Of a stretch of 5,624 nucleotides of DNA, positions 1 through 5,624 are shown piece after piece (position 1 is the first letter of the stretch; each line of letters begins with the position of its first letter). The DNA comes from an uncultured Flavobacterium sp. (GTDB lineage: Bacteria > Bacteroidota > Bacteroidia > Flavobacteriales > Flavobacteriaceae). The translations under genes were made by a program, and so were the position numbers. The notes beneath the pieces were generated by a model, which had not been told where the DNA came from, made no database searches, and saw nothing but the letters and a program-made list of their open reading frames with translations. The stretch spans positions 1 to 5,624 of the forward strand of contig CAMPIZ010000136.1 of NCBI GenBank assembly GCA_946886675.1. Reading direction: 5' to 3'.

Positions 1-30
1 GGGTAATAGTTAATGAGTAATTTATATAAT

Positions 31-57
31 AAAAATCCCGCCAAAAGCGGGATTTTT
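31..57. terminator. Bidirectional-type intrinsic terminator hairpin
   Basis: An 11-bp perfect inverted repeat is present: left arm aaaaatcccgc (31-41), a 5-nt loop (42-46), right arm gcgggattttt (47-57). The G+C core is followed by five T on the + strand and, by symmetry, on the - strand, so it could stop transcription from either side. It most likely ends a gene lying left of the window and insulates the secreted-protein gene that starts at 110. Confidence 0.8.
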
Positions 58-109
58 CATTACAGTTCACTCCTTAAAATAATAAAACAATCTATTTATC
101 TAAAATCTA

Positions 110-694
110 ATGAAAATGAAAAAACACCTATTTGCCTTTACGTTATTACTGATAACTTTTTCAGGATTTTCGCAGGATAAAAAATCTATGGAAGAAAGAG
201 CCTGGGAAATGTATGAAATAACCGTTAATGGTGAGTTTGAAACATTAATAATGGATTACACATACCCCAGGCTGTTCGAAATTGTTCCCAGAGATAAAGC
301 TGTAGAAGGCATGCAAAGTATGCTTAATGGTAACGAACAGTATAAAATGATAATAATGGACACTCCGCCTAACTTTATTTTTGGAGAAATTAAAAAGATT
401 GAAGGTGGCTATTATGCTTTGATCAAACATGACTTTAAAATGAAAATGATTTTTAATGAGGCTATGGAAGAAGATGTGATACAATATACCATAAGCCTTT
501 TTAAGGAAGGCATGAAGACTGACAACGTAACTTTTGATGCTAAGGAAAATTCGTTTACAATTTTTAAACAATCTGAGCTAATTGCCGCTTCAGATAAATA
601 CACCAATAATGTGTGGATGTTTACCAACAAAACTAAAAATGAATTGATGGCGAAAATGTTCAACGAAGAAATAAGGAAACAATTAGGGTTATAA
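110..694 (+). CDS. Small secreted protein of unknown function
   Basis: This is a 194-residue protein that I do not recognise as a named family. Residues 1-22 form a clear Sec signal peptide: basic KMKKH, a hydrophobic core (LFAFTLLLITF), and a GFSQ end typical of Bacteroidota exported proteins. No lipobox cysteine is visible, so the mature protein is probably periplasmic or released. The mature part (about 170 residues) has no membrane segment. It starts with a helical, charged stretch (25-50), then a TYPRLFEIV segment (51-59) and alternating beta-like strands (75-155). That order (early helices, a YP-containing loop, then a curved sheet) faintly resembles small NTF2-like export proteins, but this is inference. 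The ATG at 110 was chosen because it leaves an intact signal peptide; a second in-frame ATG at 116 is also possible. The upstream region is A-rich with no Shine-Dalgarno and no clear TAnnTTTG box. Terminators at 31-57 and 712-745 bracket it, so it is probably monocistronic. Confidence 0.85.
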   Translation: MKMKKHLFAFTLLLITFSGFSQDKKSMEERAWEMYEITVNGEFETLIMDYTYPRLFEIVPRDKAVEGMQSMLNGNEQYKMIIMDTPPNFIFGEIKKIEGGYYALIKHDFKMKMIFNEAMEEDVIQYTISLFKEGMKTDNVTFDAKENSFTIFKQSELIAASDKYTNNVWMFTNKTKNELMAKMFNEEIRKQLGL

Positions 695-711
695 ACCAAT
701 AGCCTGTTTTG

Positions 712-745
712 TTGAAAACGCCCCTTTTAAAAGGGGCGTTTTCAA
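712..745. terminator. Perfect 34-bp palindromic terminator
   Basis: Bases 712-728 and 729-745 are exact reverse complements, giving a 17-bp-arm palindrome. It folds as a G+C-rich cgcccc/ggggcg stem around a ttttaaaa centre, with gaaaa/ttttc flanks. The hairpin starts 17 bases after the stop of the secreted-protein gene, and the T-run lies on the 3' side of the G+C core, as expected for an intrinsic terminator. Its symmetry means it would also work on the other strand. It lies inside the longest possible antiporter reading frame, which argues that the antiporter really starts further downstream. Confidence 0.8.
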
Positions 746-777
746 TTTACACAATAGGAAAAGTGATCAGTTTTTAC

Positions 778-785
778 TATTTTTG
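778..785 (+). promoter_or_regulatory. Candidate -7 box for the antiporter gene
   Basis: TATTTTTG matches the Bacteroidota -7 consensus TAnnTTTG exactly. It lies 40 bases before the ATG at 826, which would give a leader of roughly 35 bases. No convincing TTG/TTTG -33 element is found 17-23 bases upstream, so the call rests on the -7 box and its position just after the terminator at 712-745. Confidence 0.4.
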
Positions 786-825
786 GAAAACTCACAGTTT
801 TACCCTTTACGCTTTATACACGCCT

Positions 826-2067
826 ATGGAATTATACTATTCGCTTTCTGTACTAATAGTATTAGCATCTTTTTTTGCTTATTTTAATGTAAGATTCCTT
901 AAGCTTCCTTCTACTATAGGTATTATGGTAATTGCAATGGCGGTCTCCATATTCCTGGTGGTTTTTGGTAATGTTTTTCCAACCACGCTAAACCGTATCT
1001 CATCACTTATATCCCGCTTCGATTTTACCGAATTGCTTATGGGGGCCATGCTTAATTTTATGCTTTTTGCGGGTGCTATCCATATCAATCTTAAGGATCT
1101 GAAAGAACAGCGACTGCCTATTATAGTGTTTTCTACTGTAAGCGTGGTAATATCCACTTTTGTGGTGGGTACATTTTTATATTATCTGCTTCCTGTTTTA
1201 CACTTAGGCATGCCTTACATATACTGTCTGCTTTTTGGGGCGCTTATCTCACCTACAGACCCTGTGGCTGTATTAAGTATACTCAAGGAAGTTAAAGTGC
1301 GTAAATCGCTGGAAACAAAAATTGCAGGGGAATCCCTTTTTAATGATGGTATGGCCATTGTAGCCTTTGCAGTTATCCTTAACATTGCCCAGGATAACGA
1401 ATATACACCTACAGTTTTAAATGTAGCCTGGCTTTTTATAAGAGAGGCCGGAGGCGGTTTTCTTTTAGGTGTACTATTAGGGATAGTAGCTGCAAAAGCA
1501 ATTCGGAAAATAGATGATTATAAAGTATCGGTATTAATAACACTCGCTGTAGTTATGGGCGGATATTTAATAGCTTCAGCACTGCATATATCAGGACCGC
1601 TTACCATGGTTTTTGCCGGGCTTATAATTGGTAATTTTAAAAAGACATCAGTTATGTCTTCTACGACTAAAGATTACCTTGATAAATTTTGGGAGCTGAA
1701 TGATGAAATCCTTAACGCAGTATTATTCCTGTTTATAGGTTTTAACCTGCTTATGGTAACGGATATTAATAATTACTGGATACCCGGCCTTGCCTGTGTA
1801 ATAATAGTTTTATTAGCAAGGTATGTTTCTATATGGCTGCCAACATTTATAATTCCCTTTAAAAAAAAATTTAACAGCAACACTATTAAAATACTGGTAT
1901 GGGGAGGGCTGAGAGGCGGTGTATCTATAGCACTAGCCCTATCAATAGATAATGTGCCCTATAAAGACGATATTATAGCGATAACCTACTTTGTGGTAGT
2001 ATTTTCAATTATAGTACAGGGGCTATCCATCGCAAAAATAGCCGGAAAACTATTGGGTAAAAAATAA
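826..2067 (+). CDS. CPA1-type Na+(K+)/H+ antiporter (NhaP-like)
   Basis: This 413-residue integral membrane protein is predicted to exchange Na+ (or K+) for H+ across the inner membrane for pH and salt homeostasis. It is hydrophobic throughout, with about 12-13 membrane helices and no long C-terminal cytoplasmic domain. Hallmarks of the sodium/hydrogen exchanger family are visible: SPTDPVAVL (142-150) with D145 in the unwound-helix position; ESLFNDG (169-175) with the E-x3-N-D signature E169, N173, D174; and GGLRGGVSIALA (360-371) with conserved R363. The spacing of D145, E169, N173 and D174 equals that of D132, E156, N160 and D161 in MjNhaP1; the N-D pair is typical of electroneutral CPA1 exchangers. 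The frame stays open back to a TTG at 709, but that start would lie inside a terminator palindrome and before the candidate -7 box at 778-785. ATG 826 gives the MELYYS start expected for Bacteroidota homologues. The stop touches the convergent dehydrogenase stop. Ion specificity cannot be read from sequence. Confidence 0.93.
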   Translation: MELYYSLSVLIVLASFFAYFNVRFLKLPSTIGIMVIAMAVSIFLVVFGNVFPTTLNRISSLISRFDFTELLMGAMLNFMLFAGAIHINLKDLKEQRLPIIVFSTVSVVISTFVVGTFLYYLLPVLHLGMPYIYCLLFGALISPTDPVAVLSILKEVKVRKSLETKIAGESLFNDGMAIVAFAVILNIAQDNEYTPTVLNVAWLFIREAGGGFLLGVLLGIVAAKAIRKIDDYKVSVLITLAVVMGGYLIASALHISGPLTMVFAGLIIGNFKKTSVMSSTTKDYLDKFWELNDEILNAVLFLFIGFNLLMVTDINNYWIPGLACVIIVLLARYVSIWLPTFIIPFKKKFNSNTIKILVWGGLRGGVSIALALSIDNVPYKDDIIAITYFVVVFSIIVQGLSIAKIAGKLLGKK

Positions 2068-3477
2068 TTACAGGTTATCAGGCAGTACTTTACCCGGGTT
2101 TAAAATATTATTAGGGTCAAAAAGCTTCTTAATACCTTTCATCAGCTGGAGCTGTGTATCATTAAAGGCTATGTCCATATAGTTTTTCTGCACATATCCA
2201 ATGCCATGCTCTCCGGATAGTGTTCCTTTAAGCGATACCGTAAGCTCAAAAATCTCACGTATTCCTTTAGGTACTTCAGTTTTCCAGTTATCATCAGTCA
2301 TATCTCCCTTAATAATATTCACATGCAGGTTGCCGTCGCCTGCGTGGCCATAACAAACCGACTGAAAGCCGTACTTATTACCTATAGTTTTAATACCTGC
2401 TAAAAGAGTTGGCAATTCATATCTTGGTACTACAGTATCTTCCTCTTTATATACCGAGTTAGATTTTACGGCCTCTCCCACTGCCCTGCGCAGCTTCCAT
2501 AATGCATTTTTCTGATCTTCTGTATCTGCAAACAGTATTTCGTCAATATCAAACTGCTCCAGCACCCCCATTATCTTTTCCGCTTCAGAAAAAAGTACGT
2601 CAGGGTAATTACCGTCTACTTCAATAAGTAAATGAGCTTCAACCTCATCTTTTATATCCAGGCTTACTCCGTCAACATATTTTAAAGTCCAGTCTATGGC
2701 ATCACGTTCCATAAACTCCAGTGCACTTGGCACTATCCCGGCGCGGAAAATCTGCGCCACGGCTTCACATGCCTGTACCGATTTAAAGAATGGTACCAGC
2801 ATAAGCACATTGTGTGACGTATCAGGAAGCAGCTTCATTGTTATCTTTGTAATTATACCCAAAGTACCTTCACTCCCTACCATTAGCTGGGTAAGATTAT
2901 ATCCCGTAGAGTTCTTTAATGTATTGGCACCTGTCCATATAATTTCTCCATTTGGTAAAACAACTTCAAGATTCAGCACATAGTCTTTTGTAACGCCATA
3001 CTTTACTGCGCGGGCACCTCCTGCATTTTCGGCTACATTACCTCCTATAGTACAACTTCCCTGGCTGCTGGGATCCGGTGGATAAAATAATCCTTTTGCT
3101 TTAACCGCTTCCCTGAAAACCTGTGTAACTACAGCCGGGCCTACTATTGCCTGCAGGTTTTTTTCATCAATTTCTATAGCATTGAAACGTTCCATAGAGA
3201 GCCCTATGCCATTATGTATGCTAAGGGCTCCACCGCTTAGCCCTGTACGTCCTCCAATAGGAACTACAGGCACGTTATAACGATTGGCCACATGCATAAT
3301 CTGAGAAATCTCCCGTGGAGTACCGGGCTTTAAAACAACCGAAGGCGGATATACCAAATCTTCAGTTTCATCATGCCCATAATGGTTTAAAGTGTCTTTA
3401 TCTAAAAAAAGAAATGACTGCCCAACTATAGTTTCAAGTTCAGCAATCATTTCCTGTGTAATAGAACCGGCAATCAT
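2068..3477 (-). CDS. FAD-linked 2-hydroxyacid dehydrogenase, GlcD/D-lactate dehydrogenase type
   Basis: This 469-residue flavoprotein of the vanillyl-alcohol-oxidase (PCMH) superfamily is probably cytoplasmic or loosely membrane-associated and oxidises a D-2-hydroxy acid to the 2-keto acid. The N-terminal FAD-binding domain (about 40-215) carries PIGGRTGLSGGA (73-84), DPSSQGSCTIGGNVAENAGG (135-154) and YNLTQLMVGSEGTLGIIT (193-210). The C-terminal FAD-oxidase domain (about 220-465) carries YGHAGDGNLHVN (376-387), SGEHGIG (421-427) and FDPNNILNPGK (453-463). H378, H385, E423 and H424 match the divalent-metal and substrate site of human D-2-hydroxyglutarate dehydrogenase relatives. Length is close to GlcD (about 500). 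There is no iron-sulfur domain and no GlcE/GlcF partner gene nearby, so it is not a classical glycolate oxidase operon. D-lactate, glycolate or D-2-hydroxyglutarate are all possible substrates. The start at 3477 fits a TAnnTTTG box 21 bases upstream. The doxX-like gene ends 61 bases upstream on the same strand. Confidence 0.93.
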   Translation of the reverse strand: MIAGSITQEMIAELETIVGQSFLFLDKDTLNHYGHDETEDLVYPPSVVLKPGTPREISQIMHVANRYNVPVVPIGGRTGLSGGALSIHNGIGLSMERFNAIEIDEKNLQAIVGPAVVTQVFREAVKAKGLFYPPDPSSQGSCTIGGNVAENAGGARAVKYGVTKDYVLNLEVVLPNGEIIWTGANTLKNSTGYNLTQLMVGSEGTLGIITKITMKLLPDTSHNVLMLVPFFKSVQACEAVAQIFRAGIVPSALEFMERDAIDWTLKYVDGVSLDIKDEVEAHLLIEVDGNYPDVLFSEAEKIMGVLEQFDIDEILFADTEDQKNALWKLRRAVGEAVKSNSVYKEEDTVVPRYELPTLLAGIKTIGNKYGFQSVCYGHAGDGNLHVNIIKGDMTDDNWKTEVPKGIREIFELTVSLKGTLSGEHGIGYVQKNYMDIAFNDTQLQLMKGIKKLFDPNNILNPGKVLPDNL

Positions 3478-3498
3478 AGTAAATAGTATTGTTTATAC

Positions 3499-3506
3499 CA
3501 AAAGTA
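3499..3506 (-). promoter_or_regulatory. Candidate -7 box for the FAD-dehydrogenase gene
   Basis: On the - strand TACTTTTG is an exact match to TAnnTTTG. It ends 21 bases before the ATG at 3477, predicting a leader of about 15 bases. A T-rich TTTG (3524-3521) lies upstream, but with only 14 bases of spacer, shorter than the usual 17-23, so the -33 element is weak. If used, it would let the dehydrogenase be expressed separately from the doxX-like gene. Confidence 0.45.
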
Positions 3507-3538
3507 CCATAAATAGCCGACAAAAAAATATAAAAGTA

Positions 3539-3967
3539 CTAATAAAACATCTTCCTTCTTTTCCTGCAAATAAGGTAATCCAGTGAGTATTTGCCACTGC
3601 CTGTAACTAATAAGAATACATATACCAAAAGGTAAATGCTTCCTAGTTCCTGTCTTTCAAAGCCATCTGTTTTATGAATCATAAAAACAGCCACAGCCAT
3701 GGTAACAATAAGCGGCAATACAACAAGCCTTGTGGCTAACCCTATAATAAGCAGTGCCGAACAAACTACTTCGGCAAAAATCACTAATATCAAGGTAGCA
3801 ACAGACCCAACCCCAAAAGGATCGGCAAACTGTACCGGATCATCAGAAAGTAAAAGATCTAATTTTTTCAGCCCATGCGTAAGCATAAAACAGGCTATAG
3901 TTATTCTTACAAGGAACAGTATAAAATTATACAGTTTCTTGTCTCTTGTTGTGTCAAAAATCCACAT
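3539..3967 (-). CDS. DoxX-family membrane protein
   Basis: This 142-residue protein has four predicted membrane helices (about 14-33, 55-77, 81-98, 108-125). Family marks are R21, MLTHGLKK (28-35), a DPFGVG turn (49-54), FAEVVCSALLIIGLATR (64-80), H98 in the third helix, and GSGKYSLDYL (123-132) after the fourth, ahead of a basic tail (CRKRRKM). Length and layout are typical of the DoxX/DoxD-like family in Bacteroidota. The family name comes from a subunit of archaeal thiosulfate:quinone oxidoreductase, but most bacterial members have no proven role and are linked loosely to redox or membrane stress; that function should not be assumed here. An AAGGAA (3980-3975) lies 7 bases before the ATG, an unusually clear Shine-Dalgarno for this window, and supports the start. 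A possible 61-residue gene ends 15 bases upstream, suggesting co-transcription. The FAD-dehydrogenase gene follows after 61 bases with no hairpin terminator between. Confidence 0.9.
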   Translation of the reverse strand: MWIFDTTRDKKLYNFILFLVRITIACFMLTHGLKKLDLLLSDDPVQFADPFGVGSVATLILVIFAEVVCSALLIIGLATRLVVLPLIVTMAVAVFMIHKTDGFERQELGSIYLLVYVFLLVTGSGKYSLDYLICRKRRKMFY

Positions 3968-3982
3968 AGTTAAATTCCTTTT

Positions 3983-4168
3983 TTAAAATTTGTGCGGGGA
4001 ATTAATTTTTACATTGTGGGGAGTTGAACGTTTATCATTAGTAACTAACACTACGGCATGCTTAGTGGGGGGATTTTCATAAAGACCGGCAAGTAATATA
4101 TTTGCCAGCTCCCCGGCCAAACGCACATTGTGCATTATAAAACCGGCTATGTGCTTAAATGTATTCAT
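3983..4168 (-). CDS. Possible 61-residue protein upstream of doxX-like gene
   Basis: I do not recognise this small frame. It starts at ATG 4168 (MNTFKHIAGF), has a mildly hydrophobic helix-like stretch (about 15-30, LAGELANILLAGLY), and ends in a polar, basic tail. No signal peptide, cysteines or metal motif are seen. In favour of it being real: codon choice resembles the neighbouring genes (ATA for Ile, GCC for Ala), G+C is higher than in the flanking spacers, it ends only 15 bases before the doxX-like ATG, and a near-consensus TAAGTTTA box lies 24 bases upstream. Against: it is short, there is no Shine-Dalgarno, and a frame of this length can occur by chance. It could instead be transcribed leader of the doxX-like gene. 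Confidence 0.4.
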   Translation of the reverse strand: MNTFKHIAGFIMHNVRLAGELANILLAGLYENPPTKHAVVLVTNDKRSTPHNVKINSPHKF

Positions 4169-4192
4169 ATTTGAGTGTTTAGTTGGATAGCA

Positions 4193-4200
4193 TAAACTTA
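4193..4200 (-). promoter_or_regulatory. Candidate -7 box before the small ORF and doxX-like gene
   Basis: TAAGTTTA on the - strand matches TAnnTTTG in all but the last base and lies 24 bases before the ATG at 4168. TTTG elements upstream are at poor distances: one 11 bases away (4215-4212) and one 25 bases away (4229-4226). This is a weak call based on position and the -7 match alone. Confidence 0.28.
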
Positions 4201-4234
4201 CTAAAATCTTACAAAACTATTCACACAAAATAAA

Positions 4235-4253
4235 AATACAACATCATTGTATT
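4235..4253 (-). terminator. AT-rich terminator after the AEC permease gene
   Basis: Read on the - strand, a 7-bp inverted repeat AATACAA/TTGTATT with a 5-base loop begins 21 bases after the AEC stop codon and runs into a T-rich tract (TTTATTTT). The stem has a single G-C pair, so it is weak. Placement and the T-tract fit an intrinsic terminator separating the AEC gene from the small ORF and doxX-like gene downstream. Confidence 0.4.
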
Positions 4254-4274
4254 ACAGTGTTAAAATTATAACAG

Positions 4275-5189
4275 TTAGAGGATTAAAAGCCAGTACCAAA
4301 AATCAAGCGTTAGAAAAGAAAGAGGGATTCCTACCCCAATCATCATGCTTGCCAGTTTTGGCTTTAATCCGTATGCAGATGCCAGAACTGCCGCAGTAAC
4401 CATAGGCCCCATTGAAGCCTCTATAATAGAAACACTGGTTTCAAGCCCCTTGCCACCTAATATTACTTTATAAAGCGTAAATATAAAAGCCGGCATTAAA
4501 ACCAGTTTAAAAAACAACCCTATTGAAAGATGGTTCCAGTATTTGCTTTTGCGGTCTATCTTAAGCTGCATGCCCACGGCAACAAGTGCAAGGGGTGCGG
4601 TAGTACGGCATATAGCCATTACCACATTTTGTATATCCTCGGTAAAATCAAACCCGGCCAGATTCATACCCGAAGCTATAAGAAAAGCCAGGAAAGGGGG
4701 AAATGTAAATACCCTCCTGAAAATATCCTGCACGCCTGTTATCCTCATAGTGTCAGAATGTGTAGCTGCTACCAATATACCTAGGGTTGCCATTACTACA
4801 AATGTACCTGCCTGGTCAAGCACTATAGCTGTTTTAAGCCCGGCCTTCCCAAAAAGCGCTTCTACTACCGGAAAACCTATAAAGGCAGTATTACCCAGTC
4901 CACCTGTAAGTATTAGGCAGCCTGTGAGTTTTTTAGACCAGCCAAGCCATTTTCTTAATGATGTAAAAAAAATATATGCCAGTGTAAATCCTATCCATGA
5001 CGTGAATAGTGGAAAAAGCAGCGCATGGGATATTTCTATTTTGGGGATAAAATATAGTGTAAGCGCCGGTAGCGAAATATAAATTACAAACTGATTTAAA
5101 GTAGCAGGGGCATTAACCGGAAACACTTTAAGTTTTTGCAGGCCAACACCAAGGATGAGGCAGATAAAAATAAGTATTACATTCTCCAT
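4275..5189 (-). CDS. AEC-family transporter (auxin efflux carrier-like permease)
   Basis: This 304-residue inner-membrane protein of the Mem_trans/AEC family has about ten predicted helices arranged as two five-helix repeats. Visible marks are LNQFVIYISLPALTL (31-45) with the conserved Pro in the broken second helix; GGLGNTAFIGFPVVEALFG (96-114) with the GNtaFiGfP signature; TTAPLALVAVGMQL (196-209), the matching element in the second half; and EASMGPMVTAAVLASAYG (257-274). Length is typical (300-320). Characterised bacterial relatives move malate, malonate or other small carboxylates; despite the family name there is no reason to assume auxin. The ATG at 5189 is right at the first helix (MENVILIFICLILGVG) and no longer in-frame ATG start is evident. 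A promoter-like TTG-N21-TACATTTG lies some 280 bases upstream, implying a long leader unless a nearer promoter was missed. It probably forms its own transcription unit, ended by the hairpin at 4253-4235. Confidence 0.93.
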   Translation of the reverse strand: MENVILIFICLILGVGLQKLKVFPVNAPATLNQFVIYISLPALTLYFIPKIEISHALLFPLFTSWIGFTLAYIFFTSLRKWLGWSKKLTGCLILTGGLGNTAFIGFPVVEALFGKAGLKTAIVLDQAGTFVVMATLGILVAATHSDTMRITGVQDIFRRVFTFPPFLAFLIASGMNLAGFDFTEDIQNVVMAICRTTAPLALVAVGMQLKIDRKSKYWNHLSIGLFFKLVLMPAFIFTLYKVILGGKGLETSVSIIEASMGPMVTAAVLASAYGLKPKLASMMIGVGIPLSFLTLDFWYWLLIL

Positions 5190-5465
5190 TAATTGTGGTA
5201 ATTTTTAAGGGCGGGGGTTGATTAATCTGGCTTAAATGGTATAAATTATTTTTGAATATCAATAAGCCCGAAAAGAATACACTGCCTGACAAATAAGCTA
5301 ATCCTGTCTTTATATGTAAACTTTTGTAAGGTGCGGTTTGTAATAAACCGGCCGGATAGAATGCATTTTTGCAGACTGTAAAGAAGCCTGCAAAGTAGTA
5401 TTTGATGATATTTATTAATGTACTGTTCACTAAAAATAATGATACTTTTATTTTTACACTGAAGG

Positions 5466-5497
5466 CAAATGTATAATTTAAAAAATAAATAAACCAA
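5466..5497 (-). promoter_or_regulatory. Bacteroidota-type promoter, likely driving the AEC gene or its leader
   Basis: On the - strand TTG (5497-5495) is followed after 21 bases by TACATTTG (5473-5466), an exact TAnnTTTG. Element identity and spacing both fall within the flavobacterial TTG-N17-23-TAnnTTTG pattern, making this the best-formed promoter in the window. Transcription would begin near 5460 and reach the AEC start codon after about 270 bases. Confidence 0.5.
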
Positions 5498-5599
5498 TTA
5501 AAATAATTTAAAAAGAACAGAATATTCACACATTTTTTAAATAAACTTCAAATAAAAGCTTTGACTAAGCCAGCCTTCAAGTAAATTAAAAAATGTATT

Positions 5600-5621
5600 T
5601 TTACAGTATAAAGTCTGTAAA
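5600..5621. repeat. Short inverted repeat at the right edge
   Basis: tttacag (5600-5606) and ctgtaaa (5615-5621) form a perfect 7-bp inverted repeat around an 8-base AT-rich centre. It overlaps TATTTTTA (5596-5603), a 7-of-8 match to the + strand -7 consensus. It could be an operator for a gene starting beyond the window, or a chance repeat in very AT-rich DNA. Confidence 0.3.
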
Positions 5622-5624
5622 TTG

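Larger units (their letters stand above)
5190..5624. other. 435-base region without a firm gene
   Basis: The stretch has two parts. Bases 5281-5400 are about 38% G+C, like the genes here, while 5401-5624 are only about 20% G+C. On the - strand a frame runs from a possible GTG at 5430 to a stop at 5128, about 100 codons, overlapping the AEC start by 62 bases. It encodes a hydrophobic stretch (KTGLAYLSGSVFFSGLLIF), uses TTA-rich codons, and could be a small membrane protein or a decayed gene, but it has no ATG start and I recognise no family. Short inverted repeats include 5334-5350 (cggttt/aaaccg), the palindrome CCGGCCGG at 5348-5355, and 5368-5394 (tttgcag/ctgcaaa). No tRNA-like or riboswitch-like fold was recognised. 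Confidence 0.5.

Noticed and set aside
245..699. Two - strand frames (108 and 95 codons) over the secreted-protein gene
   Set aside because: Both are antisense to a gene with a clear signal peptide; their translations are low-complexity Phe/Ile/Leu-rich as expected from reverse reading of A-rich coding DNA.
2696..2983. 95-codon + strand frame inside the FAD-dehydrogenase gene
   Set aside because: It is antisense to the conserved FAD-binding domain and lacks any recognisable feature.
3699..3986. 95-codon + strand frame over the doxX-like gene
   Set aside because: It is antisense to a gene with full DoxX-family motifs and clear ribosome binding sequence; no independent support.
4543..5082. 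179-codon open frame on the + strand
   Set aside because: It lies wholly antisense to the AEC permease, which has strong family motifs, and its translation shows no domain or membrane pattern of its own.
5246..5497. 83-codon - strand frame from a TTG start
   Set aside because: It starts within the -33 promoter element, has a rare start codon, and competes with another frame over the same bases; its composition reflects the AT-rich spacer.
5561..5587. TTGACT ... TAAATT resembling a sigma-70 promoter
   Set aside because: The spacing is about 15 bases and this consensus is not the one used by Bacteroidota; in a 20% G+C stretch such matches are expected by chance.

Overview
The window looks like chromosomal DNA of a Bacteroidota member, most likely a Flavobacterium-like Flavobacteriaceae. 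Reasons: low G+C, with very AT-rich spacers; several upstream boxes matching TAnnTTTG, the Bacteroidota -7 element; weak or absent Shine-Dalgarno sequences before most genes; a secreted protein whose signal peptide ends in FSQ; and protein sequences of a typical flavobacterial flavour. No rRNA, tRNA, CRISPR array, insertion sequence or phage gene was seen.

Layout, left to right. A perfect hairpin terminator (31-57) closes off an upstream unit. A small secreted protein of unknown function follows on the + strand (110-694). Next is a second, perfectly palindromic terminator (712-745), then a CPA1-type Na+/H+ antiporter on the + strand (826-2067). The antiporter stop codon directly abuts the stop codon of a convergent FAD-linked 2-hydroxyacid dehydrogenase of the GlcD/D-lactate dehydrogenase type (2068-3477, - strand). 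Upstream of that on the - strand come a DoxX-family membrane protein (3539-3967), a possible 61-residue protein (3983-4168), a short AT-rich spacer with a weak terminator, and an AEC-family organic-acid-type permease (4275-5189). The last 435 bases hold no gene I can call firmly. They do contain the best-formed promoter candidate in the window and a patch of coding-like composition.

Functionally this is a set of housekeeping or envelope genes rather than an obvious multi-gene system: cation/proton exchange, oxidation of a small hydroxy acid, a small quinone-pathway-type membrane protein, and a carboxylate-type carrier. The carrier and the FAD dehydrogenase could handle related organic acids, but they are separated by a probable terminator and probably have separate promoters, so that link is only inference. 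I found no convincing new biological system. The points most worth a second look are the antiporter start site, the zero-gap convergent stops, the small ORF before doxX, and the leader region of the AEC gene.
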